Notes under the pieces: generated by a model
What the model saw: only the letters and a program-made list of their open reading frames with translations
Told to the model about the DNA's origin: nothing
Databases searched by the model: none
From: Paramecium tetraurelia
Lineage: Eukaryota > Ciliophora > Oligohymenophorea > Peniculida > Parameciidae
Direction of reading: 5' to 3'
Length of the DNA: 64,000 nt
NCBI RefSeq assembly: GCF_000165425.1
Contig: NW_001799422.1
Span: 63,206-127,205, forward strand
Made by a program: the position numbers and the translations under genes
In this document: piece after piece, positions 46,556 through 57,752 of the stretch
How positions within the stretch are numbered: position 1 is the stretch's first letter
Layout: every line of letters begins with the position of its first letter

Positions 46556-49233
46556 ATGGGACCTAAATTGAGTATTGAAAAACATGTTTCAAATTTAGAA
46601 GACATTTTAGAATTAAATATTAAATTAATAGAGAAGGTTAAATTCGATAACAACATTCCGAACTCTATAACTTAGCACTTGAAAGTATAATTATTTCAAA
46701 AATGACAGATTTGGAAATTTTATGAAGACAAACTCTTTAATAAGAAGGTAAAATCTGAACCAATCAATCTAAACTAAATATAGACAAATGGATTTAATTT
46801 TCTATCAAATGAATGTTATCTAGTATTGTTAGTTTACAAAAAGGTTCATGAAGGTAAACTGTTATAAATAAGACGTAGAGCTTAATTAATTTACGAACTT
46901 TCCCCATTAGATGTGGGGAATAGTAGAGTCCCACTCAAATTTAACTCCTAGAGGATTGGAAGGTCCAGTAGCATTATCTGAAAGCTACCTTGAATCTTTT
47001 TTATTGCCTTAAAGACAACTAAACCCATCAACTTCCAACATTTTTGAGTATATGATCTTTGTTTGGAATGGAAAAACCGCGAATCCTTTAATTAAAGCAT
47101 AAGCATTATCACATGCATTTGAATTAGAGTAATTATTAAACAATGGAAGAGACCCTTTATTGGAGATTCTCTTCAATGGATGTACAATAAAAAATAAGAA
47201 TTTATCAAAAGGCTAAATCATAACATTGTAAAGCGGAGCTTAAACTTAAGCCCCAAATATAATAAGTTAAAATTAAATACGATAAACAATATACTTATTA
47301 AATTTTTTGTATCCAATTCCTGATAAAAAGAAAGAATTTTCAAAATTAGCTGGTTTAATTGCATAGAAGTAAGAGTTGCCTTAAGATTACGCTTAATAAT
47401 TTATTTAAATGGATTTGCCTTAATATCTTTCGTCCAAAGTAGAAGAAGTATCAGTTGAAAAATAGAAATTATAGCTAAAATAATTTTGCAATGAAGCTTA
47501 ACCTAAGGATTTAATGATCGTTTATGATCAAACAAAATTAAGATGTGATTCAAATGAAATTTAAGATTCTATTTCTCCTTCTCTATAAAGTTTTAATACA
47601 CATTCTAGTATTTCTAAAGAAAATAAAGATGATGAGAACACTAATTCAGCATAACTACTTGGCAATTCAGTTTAAATAAATTTACATGATTAATCAAGAA
47701 ATAAAGTGCCGAGTTTTAATATACCAAAACTGAATTTAAATTGCAAGAAAAATTCAAAAGAATTAAACATTTGGCTTCCTTTGGTTGAAGTAGTTGAGAA
47801 TTCAGAAAATGAAAAAGCTATTCCCATGAAATTGCATCTAGATAATTTAAAATTCCAAAGAGATATCACAACATATAAGGATATTGAACAGGAAGACTCA
47901 AATGGATATAATTTTGATATAAGAGACACAGATAGGAAGAAATTAAAGATATAATATTTTTCTGAATAATGTTCTTCAGTTATTCCAGATTTTTTGTTTG
48001 TAGGAGGAGAGTAAATTGCCTATAATCGAGAAATTTTAAAATAGATAGGAGTCACTCATGTGATTAATTGTGCAGGAGATGTTTGTAAGAATAAATTCCA
48101 AGATGACTTCTAATATTAAACATACTATTTAAAAGACTCTAAAACTGAGAACATAGAATGCATATTTTATGAAGCTATTGCTATAATCGAAAATGCAAAG
48201 AAAAACAACGGAAAGGTTTTAATTCACTGCGTTTAAGGAGTTTCGAGATCTGTCTCCTTATGCATAGCCTATCTAATAATATCATAATAAATTACATATT
48301 CATAAGCATTTGATATAATCAAGAAAAATAGAGGAGTAGCATCACCTAATATGGGATTTACAGTCCAATTATTATTGTTCTAAAAAAGATTATTAGCTTA
48401 ATACGATAGCATCCCAATATCTCCAAGGGTTTTTGCAGTTGGGAGAGGTGTTAGTGGACATTAAAGTATAGTTTGTAGAATGTTGATGGAATAGTTATTT
48501 TCAGAAAAATTGGAAAAGACTTTCGATAGTAGAGGAGTATTTTTGATATAATCAGAACATGAACTTTTTGTCTGGGTAGGTCCAGAATGTAAGTAATAAG
48601 AAAAGTACAATATATATTTTATATCTAGGTTTATCTAATTTGCAATAGATTACTCGAATTATTTAATATAATATGAAAAAGCACCTTAGGTTCAACCTAC
48701 ATTGATCAAAGCTAATGATGAAGCATAAGCATTTTGGAATTTATGGGGGATTGTTGGTAAGCAAGTGTCTGTTTGTAGAAAAATCAGATAATGGGATGAA
48801 TGGTATAATGAAGTTGAAGAAGATGAATTCAATAAAGAAAAAGAAGAAAATTAATTATTATACAGCTCTGATAGAACAGAAGAAGCTCAGATTGAAAAGA
48901 CTGTTTTCTATCTCTATCCTAATTCTGATCAATATTTACACATTTTTGATTTAGAAGATTTAGATTAATCTTAATTAGTTATATTATTAAAAGAAACTAA
49001 TAACTTAGCCTTACAAATTTTTGTATGGAAAGGATAAAAATGGATTGGAAACGATAATGTATGATTTGTTGTTATTTTAAGGAGGAACAAATTTTTGTGA
49101 ATGAAATTATAAGCAAACATTTTTCATTTATTAGCGAGACTAATATATATGTCTTCTAAGAAGTAAATTAATTTTATTAATATTAAAGGAGCCGAATGAA
49201 GAAAGTGATGTATTTCTTGATTGTTTTTCATGA
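46556..49233 (+). CDS. Gelsolin-like / dual-specificity phosphatase / gelsolin-like protein
   Basis: Five introns (24, 25, 24, 23 and 26 nt) leave 852 codons. Residues ~45-215 look gelsolin-like (IWKFYEDKLFNKK, NECYLVLLVYKK, IFVWNGKTANPLIKAQALSH). A disordered Gln/Asn/Ser linker follows. A dual-specificity phosphatase domain at ~470-610 has VIPDFLFVGGEQIAYNREIL, IGVTHVINCAGDVC, and the P-loop VLIHCVQGVSRSVSLCIAYL (HCx5RS intact), then NRGVASPNMGF. The C-terminal third returns to a gelsolin fold (RGVFLIQSEHELFVWVGPEC, EAQAFWNLWG). Plant MKP1 couples a DSP to a following gelsolin domain; this one appears to be flanked on both sides. It probably dephosphorylates MAP kinases, perhaps at actin structures (inference). 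Confidence 0.85.
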
Positions 49234-49278
49234 CTAAAATTTCTAATTTTTATAAATTTATTATTTTTTACAATCTTA

Positions 49279-49816
49279 ATGGCTCAATTTTCATATTTGT
49301 AAACCAATGGTTGTTTTACTCAACTAACTTATTAATATGTTTTTTCAACTTATAATAGAATTTCTAATTTTTAGTATAAATTATTAAATATTATTTAGTT
49401 TTAATAAGAACAATAAGATTTAAAGTTCTTTGGACGTTCCTTCTATAATAATATGATTTTTATATCCTTCTTATTTAAAGAATTCCGTTATTGTATTCTT
49501 AATACTAAAAAATGATGAAAAATTAACAGTTTTTTTAATGGCACCTAATTAATTTTTATCGAGCCCAAAATGTCATTGGTTTCTCAATTAAAAGATAAAT
49601 AGATATCATAAAAGAAAGGATTTATTAAGTTTCGATATAAATATTGAGGTGTTAAAGATATCTCAATGTATTTTCTAAAAAGATGTGTTGGAAGAACCCT
49701 GTAGCTTTAATCCTTATGATTTACAACTCTTAAAAATTTATATCGGTTAAATTGATATTACTTTAATTAATTTTGATTAAGAATAATCACTCTCAGTTTC
49801 AAATTAATTCCCTTGA
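49279..49816 (+). CDS. Hypothetical protein
   Basis: ATG 49279 begins MAQFSYLQTNGCFTQLTYQY. The frame ends early unless a 37-nt intron (GTATTCTT..AACAG) is removed, after which it continues APNQFLSSPKCHWFLNQKI, DLLSFDINIEVLKISQCIFQ, EEPCSFNPYDLQLLKIYIGQ to TGA 49814-49816, 166 residues in total with length divisible by three. The intron is longer than local average. Mixed beta-like composition; no family recognised. It starts 45 bp after the phosphatase gene. Confidence 0.5.
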
Positions 49817-50049
49817 CTCCCATTTAATATGATTATAAGTACAAATTTTTCAAATGATCATTATGGGGCATAGATTTATTTAATTTTTATATAAATTTTT
49901 AGATTATTAATGCAAATTTAAATTAAATATAATATACTATTAATGGTTACGCAATAAATTAGTATAAACATAATATCAAAATCACTGAGGTGTGAATAAT
50001 CTGAGCAACAATTCCATAAATATTATTAAACTTATTTTAGTACTGGCCT

Positions 50050-51205
50050 TCAAGCATGAAAGTTTTCTAATAATATAAATTATATGTTACCTTCTTATTA
50101 CAATTAAAAGAATAGAAATTAAAAGTCTGATTTTAGATCTATATTGTTAGACAATGACACCTCGATTGTACTCCTTCAAGTAATTCATTTTGATATCTTT
50201 ATTAATCATTTTTTAACACCATTAAGATATAACTGTCTTCATCTTTGGCCATTCAGAATCATTATGCATTTCATGAAAACCCTATTCGAATATTTTCATT
50301 GTTTTTTCTTAGGATTGAATTTACATGTAAAAATCTACTGAGTCTAGATGCGAAGAGATCTTATCTTGCTTACCATGTAATATTAAGATAGGAATTTTAA
50401 ATTAACTAGCATTAGGTAAAATGTATTATTAAAATTATAGCACATTCAAAGCAAATTGGATGCTCATGAAGGGGCTAATTAAAGGATCTATTGCTAATTT
50501 TCTAATATGATGGTTATTTTTGGATGCAAAGGATAAATTATGATAAGTATTAAGCTATAAATCTGGACATACTTTAGCCATCATCTGTAATGTGATCATC
50601 TTTATTCTTCCATATCTTGGTGGTACTCTAAATTGAGCACTGCTGCAAATAAGTCCTTGTATTTCAAATTATGGATTCATCAAGCAAAAACTGATTACAA
50701 TTGCTGCTCCCAAAGCGTGAGAAAATATGAACAATGGTATTGATTTATCAACTTAGTCTAAAATGGTTTCAAGATCCATATGCATCTCTTCTATAGTAGA
50801 TTTACTTCTTATTCCACCTGAAAATCCAAAACCTCTTTAATCATAAAGATGAACTTTAAAATTATTGAGTAAAAAAGAATCAGTCAACTAAAATTAGATA
50901 TAGGTGTAATACTTGATTGTAATTTCCTGAATGTTCACCAAATCCATGCACAATTATTACTTAAGCATCAATAAACTAAGGAGTGAATTCTTGGTAATAT
51001 AACTATATCCCATGTGTTTTAGTGTCAATATACTTCCTTGTAACCTTAAATCTATTAATAATTGGAATACTTTAGAAGTTTATTGAACCCCTAAAAAAAA
51101 GGAATTCAATTCTTTCTTAACTTTTTAACTGTCAGAGTGTATATCTGTACTTTCGGTCCTTTTTGGTGAATCCATTAGTCTCTCTTCTGTGGTTTAAAAG
51201 CTCAT
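50050..51205 (-). CDS. Monoacylglycerol-lipase-like alpha/beta hydrolase lacking the nucleophile Ser
   Basis: Four introns (31, 19, 25 and 22 nt) leave 353 codons. Family motifs: RKYIDTKTHGIQLYYQEF, VIIVHGFGEHSGNYNQ (oxyanion HGFGEH), FKVHLYDQRGFGFSGG, PILILHGKQDKISS (acid Asp) and KIFEQGFHEMHNDSEWPK (catalytic His). The nucleophile elbow, normally GHSMGG, reads FSHALGAA, so the Ser is replaced by Ala and the first Gly by Ser. If the sequence is right the protein cannot work as a classical serine hydrolase and may be a lipid-binding or regulatory pseudoenzyme. The C-terminal ~50 residues after the fold depend on a 22-nt intron and are less certain. Confidence 0.85.
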
Positions 51206-51866
51206 TATATTATTACTTTTTTACCCATTAAAGCTAAATGTGAGTGATAAAGTATGAGGTATTAATAGTGATTATGACGCAAGATTTAAGAAAGACAATT
51301 AAATTATTTATATATTATTATACAGACGATCTGGACACTCTCATTTGCATGATGCTTCCTACTACATCACTGTAAAACTTTCAAGGAAGCTTTATATATA
51401 ATTTTTATAAAATTAATTATTTTTATTTGACATTTTATTATAATATTAATTTAAACATAATCTCAGATCTAGGCCATTTGTTTCAATCTCCAATACTTCA
51501 AATTTATCAATAACATTTATGAAGAATTTCGTTATTCAAATGATCTACATCGGTTTTGGAATAAATTCTTTGATGTGCTTTCTTAGAATCTTTATTTGTT
51601 AATAAATCATCTAAATTGTGATAGCTTTAATCTCATAATTCTATTCGATAAAATTTTTAGATCCTTAAGAGTATTTATAAAGCAGAATGGCTTATTGATT
51701 CTGATTTGCATAAGGGATACGTAATAATCTTATTTTAAAGTATACCATCATATAAATAGAATATTCAAATGAGATTTGGAATAATTGTCTTTAATTTTTC
51801 ATTTATCAGTAAAATTGTAGGTATAATCATATAGTTATACTATATATTTAAAAAACATAAAATTTA
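51206..51866. other. Intergenic region between divergent genes
   Basis: About 660 bp of AT-rich DNA between the lipase-like start and PDH E1-beta start; no RNA gene or convincing ORF seen. Confidence 0.5.
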
Positions 51867-53006
51867 ATGTATAAACATTTATTGAAATTACGCTATGCAT
51901 ATCACCCAAGTATTAAATTTACCCATGTTCATCCTTCAACCTAATATACCCCCATCAAAATGACAGTCAGAGAAGCTATCAACCTAGCGATGGATGAAGA
52001 ATTGGCTCATGACCCAAATGTGTTTTTACTTGGTATACGATTTAATATTAATATAAATCAGGAGAGGAAGTGGGACAATATTAGGGTGCCTACAAAGTAT
52101 CAAAAGGATTATTCTAAAAATACGGTGGAGATCGAGTTATTGACACACCAATTACTGAGGCAGGATTTACAGGCATAGCTGTAGGAGCAGCCCTTTATGG
52201 ATTGAAACCTATCGTTGAGTTTATGACTTGGAATTTTGCAATGCAAGCTATCGATCATATAATAAACTCTGCAGCTAAAGCACATTATATGAGTGCTGGT
52301 GATTAGAAGGCTTCAATAGTCTTTCGAGGAATCAATGGGTAAGATCAAAGATTTATAAGTCTTTAGTGCTACAGCTTATGTTGCAGCCTAACATTCTTAA
52401 TGTTTTGCTTCATGGTATAGTAATGTACCTGGATTGGTTGTGTTATCTCCCTATGATTGTGACGATGCCAAATCTCTTCTCAAAGCAGCTGTGAGAAATC
52501 CAAACCCTGTAGTATTCTTAGAGAATGAAATCCTCTATAGTGAATCCTTTGAACTCTCAGCTGAAGCCAGAGATCCTAATTATTTAGCACCCATAGGAAA
52601 AGCCAAGATCATGAGACCAGGAGATCATGTTACTATAGTAGCCTTTTCAAAAATGGTTTAATACTCTCTCAAGGCAGCTGAGTAACTGTCCAATGAAGGA
52701 ATTAATTGCGAAGTAGTTAATTTAAGAAGTTTGAGACCATTAGATAGGGAAACAATTCTTGAAAGCGTTAAAAAGACAGGTCGTCTAGTGTGTGTAGAAG
52801 AAGGATGGCCACAGTCTGGCATTTCAGCTGAAATTACAGCATTAATTATGGAGGCAGGAGCATTCAAATACTTGGATGCACCAATATAAAGAGTGACTGG
52901 TGTAGAAATACCAACTCCTTATGCTTTTAATTTAGAGGCTATGGCATTCCCTAAAACTGAATAAATTGTTGATGCAGTATAAAATGTCTTAAAGGGTGTT
53001 CGATGA
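51867..53006 (+). CDS. PDHB: Pyruvate dehydrogenase E1 component subunit beta, mitochondrial
   Basis: Two introns (29 and 28 nt) leave 361 codons, the expected size. Residues 1-32 ([17 protein letters not shown]...) are basic and amphipathic, fitting a mitochondrial presequence. Conserved blocks: [135 protein letters not shown] and [14 protein letters not shown]. With E1-alpha it forms the thiamine-diphosphate decarboxylase feeding acetyl-CoA to the TCA cycle. ATG 51867 is chosen over the internal ATG at 51960 because only it provides a presequence. Confidence 0.96.
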
Positions 53007-53418
53007 TTGATTATTAGACATAATAATACATATAAATTAAGAAATTTCATTAAAAGTTTTTGGGCATTCTAAAAATACATATATATTAATTTTTATTATA
53101 ATTTGATCTCAAATTGAAGATTTTATTAATAAAGGATATGTAATATTCTAAATCTGCGTTACCATCAAAATCCTCATTCTATTTTCTATGATTTTTATTC
53201 ATAATTTTATTCTTTCAAATACAATAATAAGAGAGTGAATATAAAAAAATCTTAAGTAGAATATCTAATTATTTCAATTTAAAATATTGTTGATAGGATT
53301 CATCAACAATTATAATTACTAATGGAATAAAATGTATAAGCATCAATTTTTAAGAATAATAATATTCTTATTTTTGAAATTAAAACTCATATTCTGCTAA
53401 TTTTCTATCTATTAATAA
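53007..53418. other. Intergenic region
   Basis: About 410 bp of AT-rich spacer between + strand genes; nothing recognisable. Confidence 0.5.
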
Positions 53419-53973
53419 ATGTAAAAATTAGTTCTCATATTTGCAATCATAGCATTAAGTTTAGCTATTGATGTAGTAGACGACTATGATGTCGAATCAT
53501 ATCTTGGCGATTGGTTTGAAGTTGCTAGTAGTCCTTGGGTTCATACAACATTCGAGAAAAATGGATTCTGTAATAGAGCTAGATACGGTGCATTGGCCAG
53601 TGGAGATCTCAGTGTTTATAATGTTTAAAGAGATGGGGCTGGTGATGGACCAATAAAATCTATTGATGGATATGCTAGGATCCCAGATTTATCTCATAAA
53701 GCCAAATTGAAGGTGTTTTTAAATGGAGGATAAGCAGGAGGAGGAGATTATTGGATAATTGAATTGGGACCAGTTATTAATAAGAAATATCAATGGGTTA
53801 TCGTGAGTGAACCTGAAATGTTGTTTATGTGGGTTTTATCAAGAAATCCTTAGTAATACAGAGAGGAGTATGAAGATTATGTGAGAGATCGAGTAAGTGC
53901 TTTGGGTTTCAATGGTGTTTTGAATAAGTATGTTCCTAGATTTTTCGATAAATGTGTGCCATATGATGATTGA
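53419..53973 (+). CDS. Secreted lipocalin (Blc/ApoD-like)
   Basis: An intronless frame of 184 residues. Signal peptide MQKLVLIFAIIALSLA is followed by VDDYDVESYLGDWFEVASSP, the lipocalin GxW signature. Then come NRARYGALASGDLSVYNVQR, GPIKSIDGYARIPDLSHKAK, LKVFLNGG, DYWIIELGPVINKKYQWVIV, EPEMLFMWVLSRNP and the terminal helix region with FFDKCVPYDD. These match the bacterial Blc/animal apolipoprotein D branch, an eight-stranded barrel carrying small hydrophobic ligands. Two Cys (near residue 55 and near the C-terminus) may form the usual barrel-to-tail disulphide. Predicted extracellular or endomembrane lumen. Confidence 0.88.
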
Positions 53974-54013
53974 ATCAACTGATATTTATAGATATATGGA
54001 TTATTTATGTTTA

Positions 54014-54646
54014 TCAATATCTTCTTGGAGCTGTGATAATCTCATAAAACTCTTCAAATGAGATTTATTCAGGACTCTCTGTTTTTCTGAGGATGTGAAT
54101 ATGATGGATCATTTCATGCAATTCATCATCATTCAAAGTTTCTCCTAGTTCTTTGGCAACACGTTTTAAATTTGTGAAATCAATTAAACTAATCTTATGA
54201 TTAAAATAATAACCCAGTATCTTCAGGATCGTAGATTTAGAACAATTTCTATGCTCCTTCTCTTGTTTTATTGTTTCCTAATCTGTTTGAAATAATATCA
54301 ACAAAAGTATCAAAATTGATTGACTCTCCATGACTAGCATTGATATATGATGATGATTACTTTTCTAAGTCTTGCACCATTTGATACACAAATTTATTTC
54401 TTGCATCAACACCTAAGTCTTCAAGCACTTTCTTTATTTCATGAGCATCTATTGTGCCACTCTTATCATCATCAAACAAATCGAAAGTTTCCTTAAAATC
54501 TTTTACCATATTATTACTCTCAAGTCATTAATTTCCTCTGGAGTCAAATAATTTTCCTTAGGCTTCTAAGGTTTAGCTGCTGGTGCGCCTTTCTATTTAT
54601 TATTTTAAGCAGGTGCTTACTCGGCTTATTTATTTGCTCTAGACAT
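54014..54646 (-). CDS. EF-hand calcium-binding protein (centrin/calmodulin-like)
   Basis: Introns of 26 and 25 nt leave 194 codons. A Gln/Ala/Pro-rich N-terminus (~30 residues) precedes LTPEEINDLRETFDLFDDDK and SGTIDAHEIKKVLEDLGVDA, an EF-hand with a canonical D-x-D-x-S-G loop. A second, degenerate hand (INFDTFVDIIS) is followed by AQKLFQIYDPEDTGLIDFTN, a near-canonical third hand, and LKRVAKELGETLNDDELHEM with EQISFEEFYEIIT as a degenerate fourth. This order resembles centrins, which in ciliates build basal-body and infraciliary contractile fibres. At least two sites should bind Ca2+. Divergent members are numerous in Paramecium. Confidence 0.85.
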
Positions 54647-54729
54647 ATCTATTTAATAATTTTATTTATAAATATTCATTCTCTACAATCAAGCCAATAT
54701 ATGATCCCAAAAATTCAGTATCACCAGAA

Positions 54730-54957
54730 TCATTCTTCCTTTTTGAAATTGGTTCTGTGATCCAATTGAATTTCTACCTTAAATTCTGAGGGATTTTAAG
54801 AAGACATCATTGATAATTCAAAAGGAACAATGGATGGGATGATTTATACTTGAATTTTAAGTACATGATTGAAATTGTTCAATATAAAATGATGAATAAT
54901 ATGAAAATACTTAAAGATCAATTTGATTTTAGAAATATCTTCGGAAGATTGAGCCAT
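54730..54957 (-). CDS. Possible small ORF downstream of EF-hand gene
   Basis: A 75-residue frame from the ATG complementary to 54955-54957 (MAQSSEDISKIKLIFKYFHI ... EIQLDHRTNFKKEE). It overlaps the last ~40 bp of the upstream EF-hand gene in another frame, and coding-like residues continue past its stop in a third frame (NDSGDTEFLGSYIGLIVENE). Likely a small gene or remnant whose true start is further downstream; weak support. Confidence 0.25.
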
Positions 54958-55618
54958 TCTAAAATATATGAATTTTCAGATAGGAAAAAGTAAAATTATT
55001 GATAATCTAAGGTTTTCTATTTTTCTTTTTCTTTTTCTTTTTGAACTTCATCAATTAAGTCTTCATTAAATTGTTTGAATGTGGGCATTGATTTATTAAA
55101 AATAAAATCTAACTCCTAAGCAATAAGTTCTTCAACCTCTTCCCTAGTGAGTTGAATTTGCGGAAAATTAGGTAATAAGCAATTAAGTGTCTCTATGATC
55201 TTGTCTTTAGAAATTACCTAAATATGATTATCAATTTTACATTCTCGTTTTTGTTATCGATTAACTTAAAGAGATATTTAATTTAAGCTGCTTTATTTTG
55301 ACTAAGGAATGTGGCATACCCAAAGAGAAACTCCCTGAAATTCAGAACTCTATCGTTATTGAGATCGATTCTTGTGAAAATGAGATTCGTGGTTTCTTGC
55401 GATCTTTATAATAAGGGAGATAATGGATTTTACTTGTTCTGAAATCCTCGATGGAATTCATTGAAATCAATAACTCCATCATCTTTGATGAGACTACTGA
55501 GATTTTAAAATATTTTATATAAACATTGCACATCTTCTAACTGGATATTGGCTTGATCAGCAAATTCCTAGAGTTCATAGGTTGTGAGTAAATATTATTT
55601 TGATTTTGTAATTCCCAT
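54918..55618 (-). CDS. EF-hand protein, calcineurin-B/NCS-like
   Basis: One 23-nt intron leaves 226 codons. It starts MGITKSKQYLL, with Gly2 in a possible myristoylation context. Features: LQEFADQANIQLEDVQCLYK, KDDGVIDFNEFHRGF (an EF loop), TNLIFTRIDLNNDRVLNFRE as a well-formed Ca2+ loop (D-x-N-x-D-x-V-x-x-x-E), and KYLFKLIDNKNENVISKDKI as a third hand. A Lys/Glu segment and the terminal LDYQQFYFFLSENSYILEWL NLP resemble the C-terminal helix of neuronal-calcium-sensor/CNB-type proteins. Probably a Ca2+ sensor docking to membranes or a kinase/phosphatase. It lies 270 bp from the other EF-hand gene, same strand, but is not an obvious copy. Confidence 0.8.
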
Positions 55619-55668
55619 TATTAATTATAATAAATTTCATATATATGTAAAGAGAACCTTTTATTAAA

Positions 55669-56316
55669 ATGATTGTAGTAGGAGAGAAAGGAGTAGGCAA
55701 GTTTAGCATGCACTTTTAACATTATTATTAATAAATATCACCTAATAGACAGATATTAATAGAAGAAATTATATGAGGAATTAGACATAATCAAATGGGT
55801 AGTGTGTTCAACTAGAAATATGGGATTATGTTCATTAAGAAAAATACAATACTCTCAGTAAAACGTATGTAAGAGGGGCAGTGGTTAATTTAAATAAATA
55901 CAAGCAGGTTGTTTCATAGTTTGTTACATTAAGGATCCTAATTCTTTGGAGGAAACTCTAAAATAGAAGAGAATGGTAGAAGAATATAGAGATTAAAATA
56001 ATATTATATTCATGTTGGTTCAGAATAAGTGCGACTTGGTGAGTGATGATGAACAGACTTCTTTTGTATCAGAATTTATAAGCTTTTGCAAAAAGAAATA
56101 ACTTTTTCTCTTGCATTCAAACTTGTGCTAAGGAAAGTACGGGAATCAAGGTAGAGCAGCGTATTAGATTTATAAAAACTGTTCACAATTTTAATTTAAG
56201 AAATCATTGACTAAGGATTACTTGCGAACCAACAGATGAATTTCAGTTAAAGTGCTAATGTATAATTAAATGCTGCTCAAAATCAATTAAATCAATAGCA
56301 AAAGCCCTGCTGTTGA
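55669..56316 (+). pseudogene. Rab-family small GTPase with several frame breaks
   Basis: Starts MIVVGEKGVGK (P-loop). Later segments are QLEIWDYVHQEKYNTLSKTY (degenerate WDTAGQE), VRGAV, GCFIVCYIKDPNSLEETLKQ, IIFMLVQNKCDL (NKxD), QTCAKESTGIK (SAK-type G5), IIDQGLLANQQMNFSQ and a prenylatable C-terminus QQQKPCC. The pieces lie in different frames. Candidate introns of 24, 17 and 20 nt explain some joins, but one-base changes remain just after the P-loop, after VRGAV, and before the G5 motif. The switch II DTAGQE is altered to DYVHQE, losing the catalytic Gln context. Either a decaying paralogue or a gene affected by sequence errors. Confidence 0.6.
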
Positions 56317-56417
56317 TTGAATATTAATATATATATAATATAATTTATATTTTTACATTCTCTTTTTAAAAAGATTAAAAGGATTTTTAAATAATAAAAA
56401 AATTTGTTTTATTAAAG

Positions 56418-56927
56418 ATGGTATATATAGCATTCATTTTCTATCTAGGTACTTGGAAAGTTTGTTGAAGTTGGAAGAGTTGTCAAAATCAATTATGGTC
56501 CTTAAGAAGGCAAATTGGCAACAATTGTTGAAATCCTTAATGATAAGAGAGTCCTCATTGATGGACCAACAACTGGAGTTTAGAGATAAGTCATCCCAAT
56601 CAGAAGATTGACACTTACCAAAATCAATTCTTAAAGGTGCAACAAGAGGAGCCAGAACTGGTGTCATTACCAAGGCAATTAAAAAATCTGATCCATTCGC
56701 ACAATACGCTTAAACCATTGCCGCCAAGAAGGTTGCTAAGAAAGCACTCAGAGCTAAATTAAACGATTTTGACAGATTCAGAGTCATGATTCTTAGAAAG
56801 AGAGTAATGCTATCAATAAATCATTTATTAGAGAAGTGCCCTCCTCAGCACCTAACTCAAATCTTTGAAAAAGAACACTGGTGGAAAGGCCTAAACTTAA
56901 GCTAAAGGAGGAAATAAGAAGAAATGA
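56418..56927 (+). CDS. RPL14: Ribosomal protein eL14 (one-base frame break)
   Basis: ATG is followed immediately by a 28-nt intron, then LGKFVEVGRVVKINYGPQEG, KLATIVEILNDKRVLIDGPT and RQVIPIRRLTLTKIN. The frame then breaks: LKGATRGARTGVITKAIKKS continues one base off, followed by LNDFDRFRVMILRKR, a second 28-nt intron, and a Lys-rich tail NTGGKAQTQAKGGNKKK. Removing one T near 56629-56632 would restore a ~150-residue eL14, the family size. The protein belongs to the 60S subunit. As ribosomal protein genes are duplicated in Paramecium this copy could be dead; an assembly error is equally possible. Confidence 0.85.
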
Positions 56928-57752
56928 TCAGCTTATTATAAAATAAGTATATTAATACATTTGAATTACAATAACCTGCATAAATATATTATTATCTAAT
57001 GTTTCATGGTTCATCTCTTCTTTTTCGAATCTATTTTATATTTTTATCAAATATTATACAAAATACATATTTAATTCATTAAATTCCAGATCCATATCCA
57101 TTTCAATCTAGAATCAAAGAGAAATTCTTTCTCTATCCTGACATTGTCATTTATGATTACAATATCTATTTTAGTACATTTTATGTCTCAAAGTCATATG
57201 CTATACAATTTGTTCTTACCAAATAATTCTATTTCTGAATAATAATTATGTATTAATAATAATACTAACTTCACATGAATTTGTTGAAATGGATATATGT
57301 TTGAGATATAAATGTTCATTATGATCTTTAATCAACTCAACTTTAAAGTATAAAAACAAGAAATCAAAGAATTTCCTTTTTTTTTATTTGACTGCCTTAT
57401 AGTTTTGATATTATAAATATATAAATGAATTACAGAATTATGTTTCCAGATTCTTTTTGAAAATAGGCCAAAGACAACATTTGAGCAGACTTCTAATAAA
57501 TATCTTAAACATATTTATTGGTTTTCTCAATCAAATAGAATACTTATAATAAAGACCAACCAAAAATAAAAAGAATTTTATAATATGAATCTTAAAAAGT
57601 AATATATTAGAATCTTAATTGCCAATAATCTTGTCTATTACCAAACTTAATGTTTAGAGTTTAGGGATTATGAATATTAAGACCTTAATAATATTATAAT
57701 TCAGAATTTCTAATATTAGCTTATGAATACTATTAAAATATAATTAAAATTA
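56928..57752. other. Long intergenic region
   Basis: About 825 bp of AT-rich DNA between two + strand genes. No convincing coding frame, RNA gene or repeat array found. Confidence 0.45.
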
